Assembly (NCBI GenBank): GCA_016719015.1
Contig: JADKAZ010000008.1
Location: 41,179 to 105,178, forward strand
DNA from: Chitinophagaceae bacterium
Lineage (GTDB): Bacteria > Bacteroidota > Bacteroidia > Chitinophagales > Chitinophagaceae
Reading direction: 5' to 3'
DNA: 64,000 nucleotides
The notes below the pieces were generated by a model. That model did no database searches. It was not told the origin of the DNA and worked only from the letters and a program-made list of their open reading frames with translations. Both the position numbers and the translations under genes were made by a program. Position 1 is the first letter of the stretch; every line of letters starts with the position of its first letter. Below are positions 50,199-58,915 of the stretch, piece by piece.

Positions 50199-50602
50199 TT
50201 GAAAAAACTACTTGTCCCTGTTTTATGTTTATCATTACTTATCGCCTGCGGTGACGACAAAGGAAAAACTAAAGCCACTGAAAAAACAGGAGATAAAAAA
50301 CCCGAAGAGATTTCTGCAACAGCAACGCCAGCTGAAGACAAACTTATAAAGGAATGGTTGCAGGAAAAAGAATGGAAGGCCGAAAGTGAAGCCGCTCCTA
50401 TTACTAGTATGAAATTGCACAGCGATGGAATGGCAGAATTTGCATATGGAAAGATCCGTGGCTATATAAAAATGGTTTCTTTGCAATGAAGAGCCTTGAT
50501 TATGTAAAATGGGCATTTAAGAAAATCGATGACCAAACTTTTACACTCTTTGTAGAACCTACACAAAAAACTTTTACTTATAAATTTGTCAAAAACTTAT
50601 AA
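50199..50602 (+). CDS. Small lipoprotein, frameshifted
   Basis: The gene starts at TTG 50199 (MKKLLVPVLCLSLLIACGDD, a clear lipobox), followed by a Lys/Glu-rich linker. The first frame stops at 50489 after FAYGKIRGYIKMVSLQ. One more A in the run 50468-50472 would give GYIKNGFFAMKSLDYVKWAFKK, then TLFVEPTQKTFTYKFVKNL, stopping at 50602. That tail is typical of small beta-sheet lipoproteins, so I read one gene of about 134 residues. Function is unknown. A second small lipoprotein gene follows after 12 bases. Confidence 0.7.
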
Positions 50603-50614
50603 AACTAAACAAGT

Positions 50615-50893
50615 ATGAAAAAGAATCTTTTAGTACAATTAGTAATTGTATTTTGCTTTACCCTGGCAGCCTGCGGTGGGGGCAAAAAATCTGCCTCATC
50701 CGTTGCCAAACAATGGTGTGAGCTAAATGGCAAATACTCAAAAGCTACCGAAGGCGCAGAAAAAGATGCTGCAAAAGCAGCTCTTGACAAATGGGAAAAC
50801 GAAATGGAAGCAAAATATAAAGGTGATGAAGCCTTTATGAAAGAAGTAGAAAAAGAAGCAGAAAAATGCGAAGGTGCTTCTGAAGGAAAATAA
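50615..50893 (+). CDS. Small charged lipoprotein
   Basis: The 92-residue product has a lipoprotein signal (VIVFCFTLAACGGG) and a short, highly charged helical mature part (SKATEGAEKDAAKAALDKWE, EVEKEAEKCEG) with a pair of cysteines at roughly residues 38 and 86. No known domain is visible. It follows the other small lipoprotein gene closely and ends at a bidirectional terminator. Confidence 0.75.
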   Translation: MKKNLLVQLVIVFCFTLAACGGGKKSASSVAKQWCELNGKYSKATEGAEKDAAKAALDKWENEMEAKYKGDEAFMKEVEKEAEKCEGASEGK

Positions 50894-50911
50894 TAAATAG
50901 TTGCTACCGAT

Positions 50912-50946
50912 TAAGGAGGCCATCCTGTAACAGAATGACCTCCTTA
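50912..50946. terminator. Bidirectional terminator between the lipoprotein and hmgA genes
   Basis: AAGGAGGCCATCCTG and CAGAATGACCTCCTT arms with a TAA loop, flanked by A and T residues, lie between converging stops. Confidence 0.8.
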
Positions 50947-50952
50947 TTTATT

Positions 50953-52110
50953 TTATTCTGCCCAACTCATTACATAATCACCATTCTCAATTTCAAGTGC
51001 CTGCTTTGTCAGCATCAATGGCCGGAAAGTATCGACCATTACAGCCAGTTCCTTTGTTTCTTTAGCACCAATACTTTTTTCTACCGCACCGGGGTGTGGA
51101 CCATGTGGAATTCCGGCAGGATGTAAGGTGATCATTCCTTTTGTCACATGCTTACGGCTCATAAATTCGCCTTCCACATAATACAGCACTTCATCACTGT
51201 CAATATTACTATGATTGTAAGGCGCTGGTATGGCATCCGGATGATAATCATATAATCTTGGAACAAAAGAACAAACAACAAATGTATTCGTTTCGAAAGT
51301 CTGGTGAATAGGCGGCGGCATATGCACCCGTCCGGTAATGGGCTCAAAATCATGTATAGAAAATATATACGGATAGCAGCAACCATCCCAGCCTATCACA
51401 TCAAAAGGATGGGTACCATAATGAAGACCATATAACATTCCCTTCTTTTTGGCTTTAATCAGGAAGTCGCCTTTCTGATCAAAAGTCTTCAGATCCTGCG
51501 GCGGCCGGATATCCCTTTCACAATAAGGTGAGTGTTCCATCAACTGGCCGTACTTACTCATATAGCGTTTGGGATACCGAAGGGGTGTAAAGGATTCTAC
51601 AATAAACAACCTGTTGTCGGGAGTATTGAAACTTATTTGATAAATAGTTCCTCTCGGAAGCACAATGTAATCGCCATAAGAAAAAGGCAGTTCTCCATAT
51701 TGTGTATGAACAATGCCACTACCCTCATGCACAAAGATCATTTCGTCTGCATCGGTATTCTTGTAATAATAATCTTTCATGCTTTCCTGCGGAGCGGCTA
51801 AAACGATATGGCAATCGCTATTCACCAACACCGGCACCCGGCTTTGTAAATAATCTTTTACAGGTTTTACTTTAAACCCTTCCAGACTGCGATGCTTCAG
51901 CATTTTCTCCTCTGCCACCTGTGGCGATACATCTACCTGTGGTTCCGTTTTAATAATTTGGGTAGGAGGATGACAATGATAAAGCAACGCATAATCATCA
52001 CTGAATCCTTCCGTTGAAAAAAGTTGTTCTGAATATAATGATCCGTCCGGCTTGCGGAATTGGGTATGACGCTTATGCGGAATGTTTCCGAGTTTATAAT
52101 AGTGAGGCAT
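50953..52110 (-). CDS. hmgA: Homogentisate 1,2-dioxygenase
   Basis: HmgA opens the ring of homogentisate in tyrosine and phenylalanine breakdown. It is an iron(II) cupin-type enzyme. The 385-residue protein starts MPHYYKLGNIPHKRHTQFRKP. It shows LLYHCHPPTQI, EMIFVHEGSGIVHT, GDYIVLPRGTIYQI, GWDGCCYPYIFSIHDFEP, DSDEVLYYVEGEFMSRKHV, and the iron-ligand region TLHPAGIPHGPHPG. It is shorter than the 430-residue proteobacterial enzyme, as usual in Bacteroidota. Two matching palindromes lie upstream. No other tyrosine catabolic gene is beside it. Confidence 0.93.
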   Translation of the reverse strand: MPHYYKLGNIPHKRHTQFRKPDGSLYSEQLFSTEGFSDDYALLYHCHPPTQIIKTEPQVDVSPQVAEEKMLKHRSLEGFKVKPVKDYLQSRVPVLVNSDCHIVLAAPQESMKDYYYKNTDADEMIFVHEGSGIVHTQYGELPFSYGDYIVLPRGTIYQISFNTPDNRLFIVESFTPLRYPKRYMSKYGQLMEHSPYCERDIRPPQDLKTFDQKGDFLIKAKKKGMLYGLHYGTHPFDVIGWDGCCYPYIFSIHDFEPITGRVHMPPPIHQTFETNTFVVCSFVPRLYDYHPDAIPAPYNHSNIDSDEVLYYVEGEFMSRKHVTKGMITLHPAGIPHGPHPGAVEKSIGAKETKELAVMVDTFRPLMLTKQALEIENGDYVMSWAE

Positions 52111-52172
52111 GTTTAGGTAATTAGTTTATTGGGAAATTGGTTAAATAGTCTTAAAGAACAGACTGCCCTTAC

Positions 52173-52222
52173 TAAATACTATTTATCCAATTCAAGAGAG
52201 ACCATGAGGAAATAGTATTTCC
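52173..52222. promoter_or_regulatory. Two palindromes with a shared 11-base core between hmgA and the phosphoesterase gene
   Basis: TAAATACTATTTA (52173-52185) and GGAAATAGTATTTCC (52208-52222) are perfect palindromes around a single central base. Their cores AAATACTATTT and AAATAGTATTT are the same sequence read on opposite strands, and the centres are 36 bases apart. A degenerate third site (AAATAGTCTTA) starts near 52143. They lie in the 188-base divergent gap and look like operators, most likely for hmgA. Confidence 0.5.
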
Positions 52223-52298
52223 ATTTCCTTTTATCAATGTAGTAAGTAAAGTTACGGTGTAAAGGCATAATCAAATTTACGGTTAAATTCGTTTCACC

Positions 52299-52790
52299 AT
52301 GACAAGAATCGGCCTTATATCAGACACCCACGGCTTCCTCGATGAAAATGTGTTCCGGCATTTTGAAAATTGTGATGAAGTATGGCATGCAGGAGATTTT
52401 GGAGATGGCGTTGCACAAAGAATAAAAGAGGAAAAGAGTTTACGGGGAGTTTTTGGAAATATTGATGATGCAGTGATACGAAATGAATTTCCCGAACAAC
52501 TGGTGTTTATGTGTGAGGGGGTGAAAGTAATGATACGGCATATTGGCGGTGCCCCGCCAAAGTATAATAACGAAACAAGAAAAGAGCTGGCCATTCATCA
52601 ACCCCAATTATTCATAGCCGGCCATTCGCATATTTTAAAAATAATGTTCGACGATAAAATCAACTGCCTGCACATGAACCCCGGTGCAGCAGGCAAACAT
52701 GGCTGGCATAAAGTAAGAACCATCATCCGTTTTGTAATTGACGGAAAAGAAATGAAAGACTGTGAAGTGATTGAATTAGGAAAACGATAA
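52299..52790 (+). CDS. YfcE-type metallophosphoesterase
   Basis: The protein (163 residues) has the two-metal phosphoesterase signature: LISDTHGFLDE at the start, WHAGDFGDG, VFGNIDD, GGAPPKY and AGHSHI, ending with the family's NPGAAG block. Relatives such as YfcE and MJ0936 hydrolyse phosphodiesters in vitro, with natural substrates unknown. It is divergent from hmgA and converges on a small membrane protein gene. Confidence 0.9.
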   Translation: MTRIGLISDTHGFLDENVFRHFENCDEVWHAGDFGDGVAQRIKEEKSLRGVFGNIDDAVIRNEFPEQLVFMCEGVKVMIRHIGGAPPKYNNETRKELAIHQPQLFIAGHSHILKIMFDDKINCLHMNPGAAGKHGWHKVRTIIRFVIDGKEMKDCEVIELGKR

Positions 52791-52814
52791 AAAAAATCCT
52801 GCCAGCGCAGGATT
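52788..52814 (-). terminator. Terminator after the small membrane protein gene
   Basis: On the minus strand AATCCTGC, GCTG, GCAGGATT is followed by eight T. Confidence 0.85.
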
Positions 52815-52821
52815 CAATTTC

Positions 52822-53289
52822 TTACATACCAGGGAACCATGCTCTGCCGGTTCCCACCAGCCTGAACGGCCACGGAATAGAAATAAGTATGATGAGCAAA
52901 GCTAACCCAAAAAGCAGCAATACTCTTTTATGCTTCTGTGAATCAGCCACATTTTTCTTGGAATAGGAATAGCCCATATGCACTAGTATGATGGCAATTA
53001 TCATTGCGGAAATATGTTCTACTGCATAAAAACGGGATACTGAGTTCTTCATTACTTCACCCATACCATTTTTCTGGATACTTTTCAAGCCTAATGGGCC
53101 CGTAAACCACTGATACAAACCAACCAGTAACATCACATCGCAAAAAATCATGAGGAACAGACCAGTTTTTTTATGACCTGCCGTGAAAGCTTTATGCCTG
53201 TCAACAAAACTTTTGTACAAGGCTACTAATAACAATATTAAAATTACCCAACGGAGGAAGCTATGCAGGTGAAGAAGTCCTTTATCCAT
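52822..53289 (-). CDS. Four-helix membrane protein of unknown function
   Basis: This 155-residue protein has four membrane spans (about residues 12-28, 42-62, 92-112 and 122-140). Conserved-looking histidines are in LLHLHSFLRW, FYAVEHISAM and LVHMGYSY. The His-in-helix pattern recalls small cytochrome-b-like or heme-binding membrane proteins of Bacteroidota, but heme binding is not shown. The first bases lie upstream of the propeller gene on the same strand. Confidence 0.7.
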   Translation of the reverse strand: MDKGLLHLHSFLRWVILILLLVALYKSFVDRHKAFTAGHKKTGLFLMIFCDVMLLVGLYQWFTGPLGLKSIQKNGMGEVMKNSVSRFYAVEHISAMIIAIILVHMGYSYSKKNVADSQKHKRVLLLFGLALLIILISIPWPFRLVGTGRAWFPGM

Positions 53290-53358
53290 ATATCTGCTAA
53301 TTTGATGTCCGAAGGTAGTAGTTTAATATCAACATTGGCCATCCTGTAAAAGCAAATG

Positions 53359-54462
53359 TTATTCTACCCAATCCGCAATAAACACATTGGTATCTCTTGT
53401 ACCACCATTATTACGGTTACTGCAGAAAACAATTTTCTTGCCGTTGGGTGAAAACATCGGGAAAGCATCAAAGCCTTTATCCCTGCTTATTTTTTGAAGA
53501 TTAGTTCCATCTTCATTAATGGTGTAAAGATTAAAGGGAAATCCTCTTTTGTATTCATGATTGGAGGCGAAAATAATCCGTTTATTATCGGGCATATAAG
53601 CAGGTGCCCAGTTGGCCTGTCCGTAAGATGTAACTTGCCTGGCATTTGTTCCATCCGCATTGGCTACCCACACTTCCATATTAGTTGGAGCCACCAATGC
53701 TTCAGCCAGTAAATTTTTATACTCTTTTATTTCTGTTTCTGTTTTTGGACGGCTGGCTCTCCATATCAGCTTGCTTCCATCGGGACTAAACCATGCTCCT
53801 CCATCATAACCCAGTGTATTAGTAATACGCTGCTCCTTTCCTGTTTCCAAATCCATAATGTACAATTCTATATCACCGTCCTTAGTACTCGTATACAACA
53901 TTTTCTTTCCATCTGGCGATAAGGTAGCTTCTGCATCATAATACGCCGAGTTGGTCAATTGCTTTACGATTTTACCATCAAGGTCGGCCATGAAGATGTC
54001 GAATGAATTATACAATGGCCAGATATATTTATTACCGTACCTGGCTCTGTCTGGTGTTGGCGGGCAATCATTACTACCGAGATGCGTGGAGGCATAAATT
54101 ATATGTTTACCGTCTTTGGTAAAAAATGCACAGGTAGTGCGGCCCTTACCAGTGCTTACCATTTTATAGGTAAACTTCTCCCCTTTTTTTGTTGGCACTT
54201 TTCCCAGGAAAATCTGGTCGCAAGGGAGACCATCTTTAGGGTTTGTTCGTTGAAAAACAAGATACTTGCTGTCATAACTCCAGTAGGCTTCCGCATTATC
54301 ACCGCCAAAGGTCAATTGCTGGATGTTCTTAAAATGAGTTTCCTCCGCATACTTCAATGTATCACTTGTGGATGTTTCCGCTGAAGTTATTTTAGCACTG
54401 TTATTACAAGAAACAATACTTAAACACAGCGCAGGTAAGAAAAAGCCAATAATTTTCTTCAT
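53359..54462 (-). CDS. TolB-like beta-propeller lipoprotein
   Basis: The 367-residue protein has a lipoprotein signal (FLPALCLSIVSCNNS). A WD40-like (PD40) beta-propeller follows with repeated blocks: YWSYDSKYLVFQRT, FTKDGKHIIYAS, LSPDGKKMLYTSTKDGD, WFSPDGSKLIWRAS, YMPDNKRIIFASNH and FSPNGKKIVFCSNR. The fold is that of TolB and of peptidase propellers without the catalytic domain. It probably binds a partner in the periplasm. No partner is encoded nearby. Confidence 0.85.
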   Translation of the reverse strand: MKKIIGFFLPALCLSIVSCNNSAKITSAETSTSDTLKYAEETHFKNIQQLTFGGDNAEAYWSYDSKYLVFQRTNPKDGLPCDQIFLGKVPTKKGEKFTYKMVSTGKGRTTCAFFTKDGKHIIYASTHLGSNDCPPTPDRARYGNKYIWPLYNSFDIFMADLDGKIVKQLTNSAYYDAEATLSPDGKKMLYTSTKDGDIELYIMDLETGKEQRITNTLGYDGGAWFSPDGSKLIWRASRPKTETEIKEYKNLLAEALVAPTNMEVWVANADGTNARQVTSYGQANWAPAYMPDNKRIIFASNHEYKRGFPFNLYTINEDGTNLQKISRDKGFDAFPMFSPNGKKIVFCSNRNNGGTRDTNVFIADWVE

Positions 54463-54585
54463 TTGTTTTCGTTTTATAAAAGCGTCTGGCTAAAGCAGAT
54501 TGGGATGCAAAGGTATTTTCGTTAAAACTTTAGTTTGTCAGATGATTGTCATACCTCAGCACACAAAATCATTTAGTTTTGAAAT

Positions 54586-55590
54586 ATGAACAGGATTGCA
54601 AAAATATTCTCCCTGGTTACTGCTGGACTGATTTTAATCAGTAGCTGTAATGATAAAGGCACTGATTCACCTTTTGGTGAAATTTTGAATCGGCCACCAT
54701 ATGCAGGGCTTACTGATTCTATCAAACAGGAACCCCAAAACGACGAATTATTTTTTCGACGAGCTGTATTACTCAACACAAATAATCTGCCCGAGCCTGC
54801 TTTAGCTGATTTCAAGACTGCCTGGGAAATAAAAAAGGATGAACGATATGCATATGGGATCAGTAACCTGTTACTCGATAAAAAACCTGACTCGGCTATT
54901 CTTTTTCTTAAGCAATCATTGGCTGACCTTCCCAACAGCTTTCTTTTACAACTTACCATTGCCCGTTCGTATGATGCACAAGGAAGAACAGACGAAGCCC
55001 TGAAACTATGTAATGAAATTTTACAAAAGAACCCGGAACAGGTTGATGTAATAAAAATGAAAGCGGCACTATTAAGCAAGAAAGGAAATATTGCTGAAGC
55101 AATCAGCATACTGGAAAAAGCATACCAACTAACTCCGTATGATATTGACCTGAATTATGATTTGGCATACAAGTATGCCGAAAACAAGAATGCGAAAGTG
55201 ATAATTCTTTGCGATTCATTAATTAGAATTGATACGCTGAATCTTCATGCAGAGCCTTATTATTATAAAGGCATCTATTTTTCCAATATCAATAACAAGG
55301 AAAAGGCTCTTGCTTTATTTGATGATGCTATTAAGCATGATTATAATTACCTGAATGCCTATATTGAAAAAGCAAGGGTGCTTTACGATCAGAAAAAATT
55401 TGGTGATGCATTAAAAGCTGCCCAGTTAGCCAATACCATTTCTCCTAAATTTCCCGACGCTTACTTTTGGGTAGCCAAATGCCAGGAAGCCATGGGTCAG
55501 AAAGAGGAGGCCACGATCAACTACCAGAGAGCATATGGATTGGACAACAGCTTTACGGAAGCAAAAGAAGCAGCAGATAAATTGAAATAG
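54586..55590 (+). CDS. TPR-repeat lipoprotein
   Basis: The protein (334 residues) has a lipobox (LVTAGLILISSCND). At least six tetratricopeptide-like repeats follow, among them ARSYDAQGRTDEALKLCNE, ALLSKKGNIAEAISILEKA, GIYFSNINNKEKALALFDDA and KCQEAMGQKEEATINYQRA. TPR arrays bind other proteins; the partner is unknown. A TAGTTTTG sequence at 54574-54581, close to the ATG, resembles a -7 box. The rpe gene follows after 28 bases, so they are likely co-transcribed. Confidence 0.87.
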   Translation: MNRIAKIFSLVTAGLILISSCNDKGTDSPFGEILNRPPYAGLTDSIKQEPQNDELFFRRAVLLNTNNLPEPALADFKTAWEIKKDERYAYGISNLLLDKKPDSAILFLKQSLADLPNSFLLQLTIARSYDAQGRTDEALKLCNEILQKNPEQVDVIKMKAALLSKKGNIAEAISILEKAYQLTPYDIDLNYDLAYKYAENKNAKVIILCDSLIRIDTLNLHAEPYYYKGIYFSNINNKEKALALFDDAIKHDYNYLNAYIEKARVLYDQKKFGDALKAAQLANTISPKFPDAYFWVAKCQEAMGQKEEATINYQRAYGLDNSFTEAKEAADKLK

Positions 55591-55618
55591 AATTATCTTG
55601 CAGGGCAAACTAACCCCC

Positions 55619-56266
55619 ATGTCCATTATTGCCCCCTCTCTCCTTGCTGCCAATTTCCTGAAACTGGAAGATGAATGTAAAATGCTCAATGAAAGTGAAG
55701 CAGACTGGTTTCATTTAGATGTAATGGATGGCCGATTTGTTCCGAATATCAGTTTTGGGCCAATGCTGGTAGAGTTTTTCAGGAAAGCTACCACCAAAGT
55801 TTGTGATGTCCACCTCATGATTGAAGAACCTGGAAATTTTGCAGAACAATTTAAAAATGCAGGAGCTGATATCCTGTCTGTGCACATTGAAGCCTGCCCA
55901 CATCTTCACCGAAATATTCAACAGATAAAAAGTCTTGGGATGAAAGCCGGTGTAGCTGTGAATCCGCATACTCCTGTATCTGCATTAAGTGATATCCTTC
56001 ATGATATTAACCTGGTTTGCCTGATGAGTGTAAACCCGGGTTTTGGCGGGCAAAAATTTATTCCTTATACATTGGATAAGATAAAACAGCTTCGCAAAAT
56101 GATTGATGAGAAAGGATTAAAAGTGCAAATTGAAATTGATGGAGGTGTTACTGTTGAAAATGCAGCTTCTATCATTGCTGCCGGGGCAGATGTGCTGGTG
56201 GCGGGTAACACCGTTTTTAAATCGGCTGATCCGAAGGCAACCATTGCAGAACTAAAGTCACTTTAA
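55619..56266 (+). CDS. rpe: Ribulose-phosphate 3-epimerase
   Basis: Rpe interconverts ribulose-5-phosphate and xylulose-5-phosphate in the pentose phosphate pathway. With ATG 55619 it has 215 residues. A TTG at 55598 would add seven and is less likely. The TIM-barrel motifs are IIAPSLLAANFLKLEDE, FHLDVMDGRFVPNISFG with catalytic Asp, CDVHLMIEEP, MSVNPGFGGQKFI and IEIDGGVTVENA with the second Asp. It follows the TPR lipoprotein gene. Confidence 0.96.
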   Translation: MSIIAPSLLAANFLKLEDECKMLNESEADWFHLDVMDGRFVPNISFGPMLVEFFRKATTKVCDVHLMIEEPGNFAEQFKNAGADILSVHIEACPHLHRNIQQIKSLGMKAGVAVNPHTPVSALSDILHDINLVCLMSVNPGFGGQKFIPYTLDKIKQLRKMIDEKGLKVQIEIDGGVTVENAASIIAAGADVLVAGNTVFKSADPKATIAELKSL

Positions 56267-56372
56267 TAATTTATAGCCACAGCGTAGCTGAGGATTATAA
56301 ATTTAAAATGAAACCCTCTGCATCTCCCCGCATCAGCGGTTAAAAAAATCGTATCTTGACGCATCAACTCTT

Positions 56373-58895
56373 ATGAAAATATTCAGCCGCCAAATACTAC
56401 TGACAGCTACCTGCATTTTGCTTACCGTTATTTCTTTCTCCCAAAAAAAATCAGCCTATGTTTCCGGTAAAGTTGTAGATGAAAACGAAAACCCCTTACC
56501 CAATGTTTCAGTTGTAATTCTTGGACAGTCGAAAGGCATAATTACCAATGACTCAGGTTATTTCCGAATAAAGGTCGAGGCAGAAAAAGCATTGGCGTTA
56601 GTATTTACTTACACCGGCCGAAAATCAGAACAAAAAAACTTCTTGCTGAACGAAGGCGAAGAAGAAACAATTACGATACGCTTAGAAAAAGGGACTACAA
56701 CATTACAGGAAGTAATATTAACCGACCAACGGGACCGACGGGAGGCCGGTTTAATAAAACCTAACCCCAAAACAATTCTCAATCTGCCTTCTGCTGTTAC
56801 CGGCGTGGAGAGTTTGATCAAAATATTTGTTGGCTCTAACAATGAACTTACTTCCCAATACTCCGTTCGTGGTGGCAGCTATGATGAAAACTTAATTTAT
56901 GTAAACGACTTCGAAGTTTTTCGACCTTACCTCGTAAGAAGCGGACAACAGGAAGGCCTGAGTTTCATCAATCCTGAAATGGTCCGCAATATAAATTTTT
57001 ATAATGGCGGCTACCAGGCAAAGTATGGTGACAAGATGAGTAGTGTGCTGGATATCCAGTACAAAAAACCAAAACGTTTCGGTGGCTCTGCTTATATCGG
57101 TATTCTTGAACAAGGGCTGCAATTAGAAGGCACTAATAAAAATTCAAGATTCACTTACCTGGTTGGTGTACGTAACCGCAGCAACAAAAATTTATTAAGT
57201 AGCCAGGAGACCAAAGGTAATTACGTTCCTTCATCGGCCGATTTCCAGGCATTGCTTACTTACCAGTTCAGTCCTAAATGGCAGGCAGAACTCCTGAGTA
57301 ATATTTCCCAGACAAAATTTACGTTACTTCCCCAATCAAGCCAGTTAACCACTTCGGTTTTCTCTCCTGTATTCAGTGCCACGATCGGTGTTGATATTGC
57401 TTTTGAAGGCCGGGAGAGAGACGAGTATCAAACCAATATGCTTGGGTTTTCGCTAACCAACCAGGTAAGTAAAAAATTACGGTTGAAATGGATGGCGTCA
57501 CGGTTTGTAAATGATGAAAGTGAAAACATCGATATCATCGGTGCCTATTTATTTGGTGAAAGGGATTTTGATAAACGAAATCCGACGTACGGTTTAATTG
57601 TTAATCCGTTGGGTGCAGGTGTTTATCAGAATTATACAAGGAATACACTGAACATAGAGAACTGGAATGTTTCGCATAAAGGAAACTATGATAAAGGCAA
57701 ACATGCTTTCCAATGGGGGTTGAGTTATGACAAAACGAAAATCGCTGACAAACTGAACGAATGGGAATTCCAGGATTCGGCGGGGTATGCATTACCCTAT
57801 CAACCGAATTTATTGCGGTTGAATAAAGTCATTAAATCAACAGCTAACCTTGACATCAATAAATTCTCTGGCTATATACAAGACAATATTTTGCTGGGAA
57901 AAGATTCCACTCATTCCGCTACATTGACAGCCGGTGTTCGTTTCAATTACAACTCGCTGAACAATGAATTGTTGATTTCTCCCCGCATTGGTGCAAGCTG
58001 GAAACCAAACTGGAAAAAAGATATCATATTCCGGGTGGCAGCTGGTGCTTATCACCAGCCGCCTTTTTACCGGGAGTTAAGGCGCTATAACGGAACGGTG
58101 AATACCAATCTTAAATCACAAAAAAGCTGGCAGGGTGTTGCCGGGTTTGATTACAACTTTATCGGACTGGGTGACAGACCTATGCGATGGACAACAGAAC
58201 TCTATTATAAAAGTATGACCGATGTGGTTCCGTATGATGTGGATAATGTCCGGGTTCGTTACTTCGGAGAAAATAATGCAAAAGCATATGCTGCCGGTAT
58301 TGAAATGCGGCTGCATGGGGAATTGGTGCCTGATGCAGAAAGCTGGATAAGTCTCGGCATTATGAAAACAGCGGAAGACATTAATGGCGATCATTATTAT
58401 CGTTACAAAAATGCAGCCGGCGAATTCATCAATTCGCAAAGTGCGGACCAGGTGGTGACAGACAGTGTAAATTTTGATGTGGGCTGGCTTCGTCGTCCAT
58501 CTGATCGCCGGATTACATTCGGGATGTTCTTTTCTGATTATTTAGCAACTAATAAAAATTTTAAAGCCTACCTGAACTTATTGTACGGAAGTAATATGCC
58601 CTATAATATTCCGAATGCAGTACGCTACCGCAATGCAGCGGTAATAGAACCCTATATCCGTTGTGATATTGGTTTTAGTGCCTTGCTGATGGATGATGAC
58701 AGAAGCAAACGGCGCAGCCACTCTCCTTTCCGCAACTTTGATAATATCTGGGCCAGTCTTGAGGTCTTCAACATCATTGATAGGGCTAATACTATTTCTT
58801 ATCTCTTCATTAAAGACTTTTCCAATACTGTTTATTTATTACCTAACCGGTTGACACCAAGGTTGATTAATTTTAAGATTGTGGCGAGGTGGTAA
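56373..58895 (+). CDS. TonB-dependent outer-membrane receptor
   Basis: This 840-residue protein has a signal peptide (LLTATCILLTVISFSQ). A carboxypeptidase-like regulatory domain follows at about 28-110 (SGKVVDENENPLPNVSVVIL, TNDSGYFRIKV). The plug domain shows PSAVTGVESLIKIFVGS, QYSVRGGSYDENLIYVND and FYNGGYQAKYGDKMSSVLDI. The rest is the 22-strand barrel with the usual aromatic C-terminal end (RLINFKIVARW). It imports a ligand using TonB energy; no SusD partner or transport gene is adjacent, so the ligand is unknown. It converges on the DUF5686 gene. Confidence 0.9.
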   Translation: MKIFSRQILLTATCILLTVISFSQKKSAYVSGKVVDENENPLPNVSVVILGQSKGIITNDSGYFRIKVEAEKALALVFTYTGRKSEQKNFLLNEGEEETITIRLEKGTTTLQEVILTDQRDRREAGLIKPNPKTILNLPSAVTGVESLIKIFVGSNNELTSQYSVRGGSYDENLIYVNDFEVFRPYLVRSGQQEGLSFINPEMVRNINFYNGGYQAKYGDKMSSVLDIQYKKPKRFGGSAYIGILEQGLQLEGTNKNSRFTYLVGVRNRSNKNLLSSQETKGNYVPSSADFQALLTYQFSPKWQAELLSNISQTKFTLLPQSSQLTTSVFSPVFSATIGVDIAFEGRERDEYQTNMLGFSLTNQVSKKLRLKWMASRFVNDESENIDIIGAYLFGERDFDKRNPTYGLIVNPLGAGVYQNYTRNTLNIENWNVSHKGNYDKGKHAFQWGLSYDKTKIADKLNEWEFQDSAGYALPYQPNLLRLNKVIKSTANLDINKFSGYIQDNILLGKDSTHSATLTAGVRFNYNSLNNELLISPRIGASWKPNWKKDIIFRVAAGAYHQPPFYRELRRYNGTVNTNLKSQKSWQGVAGFDYNFIGLGDRPMRWTTELYYKSMTDVVPYDVDNVRVRYFGENNAKAYAAGIEMRLHGELVPDAESWISLGIMKTAEDINGDHYYRYKNAAGEFINSQSADQVVTDSVNFDVGWLRRPSDRRITFGMFFSDYLATNKNFKAYLNLLYGSNMPYNIPNAVRYRNAAVIEPYIRCDIGFSALLMDDDRSKRRSHSPFRNFDNIWASLEVFNIIDRANTISYLFIKDFSNTVYLLPNRLTPRLINFKIVARW

Positions 58896-58915
58896 TAAAA
58901 GAGAATATGAAATAA

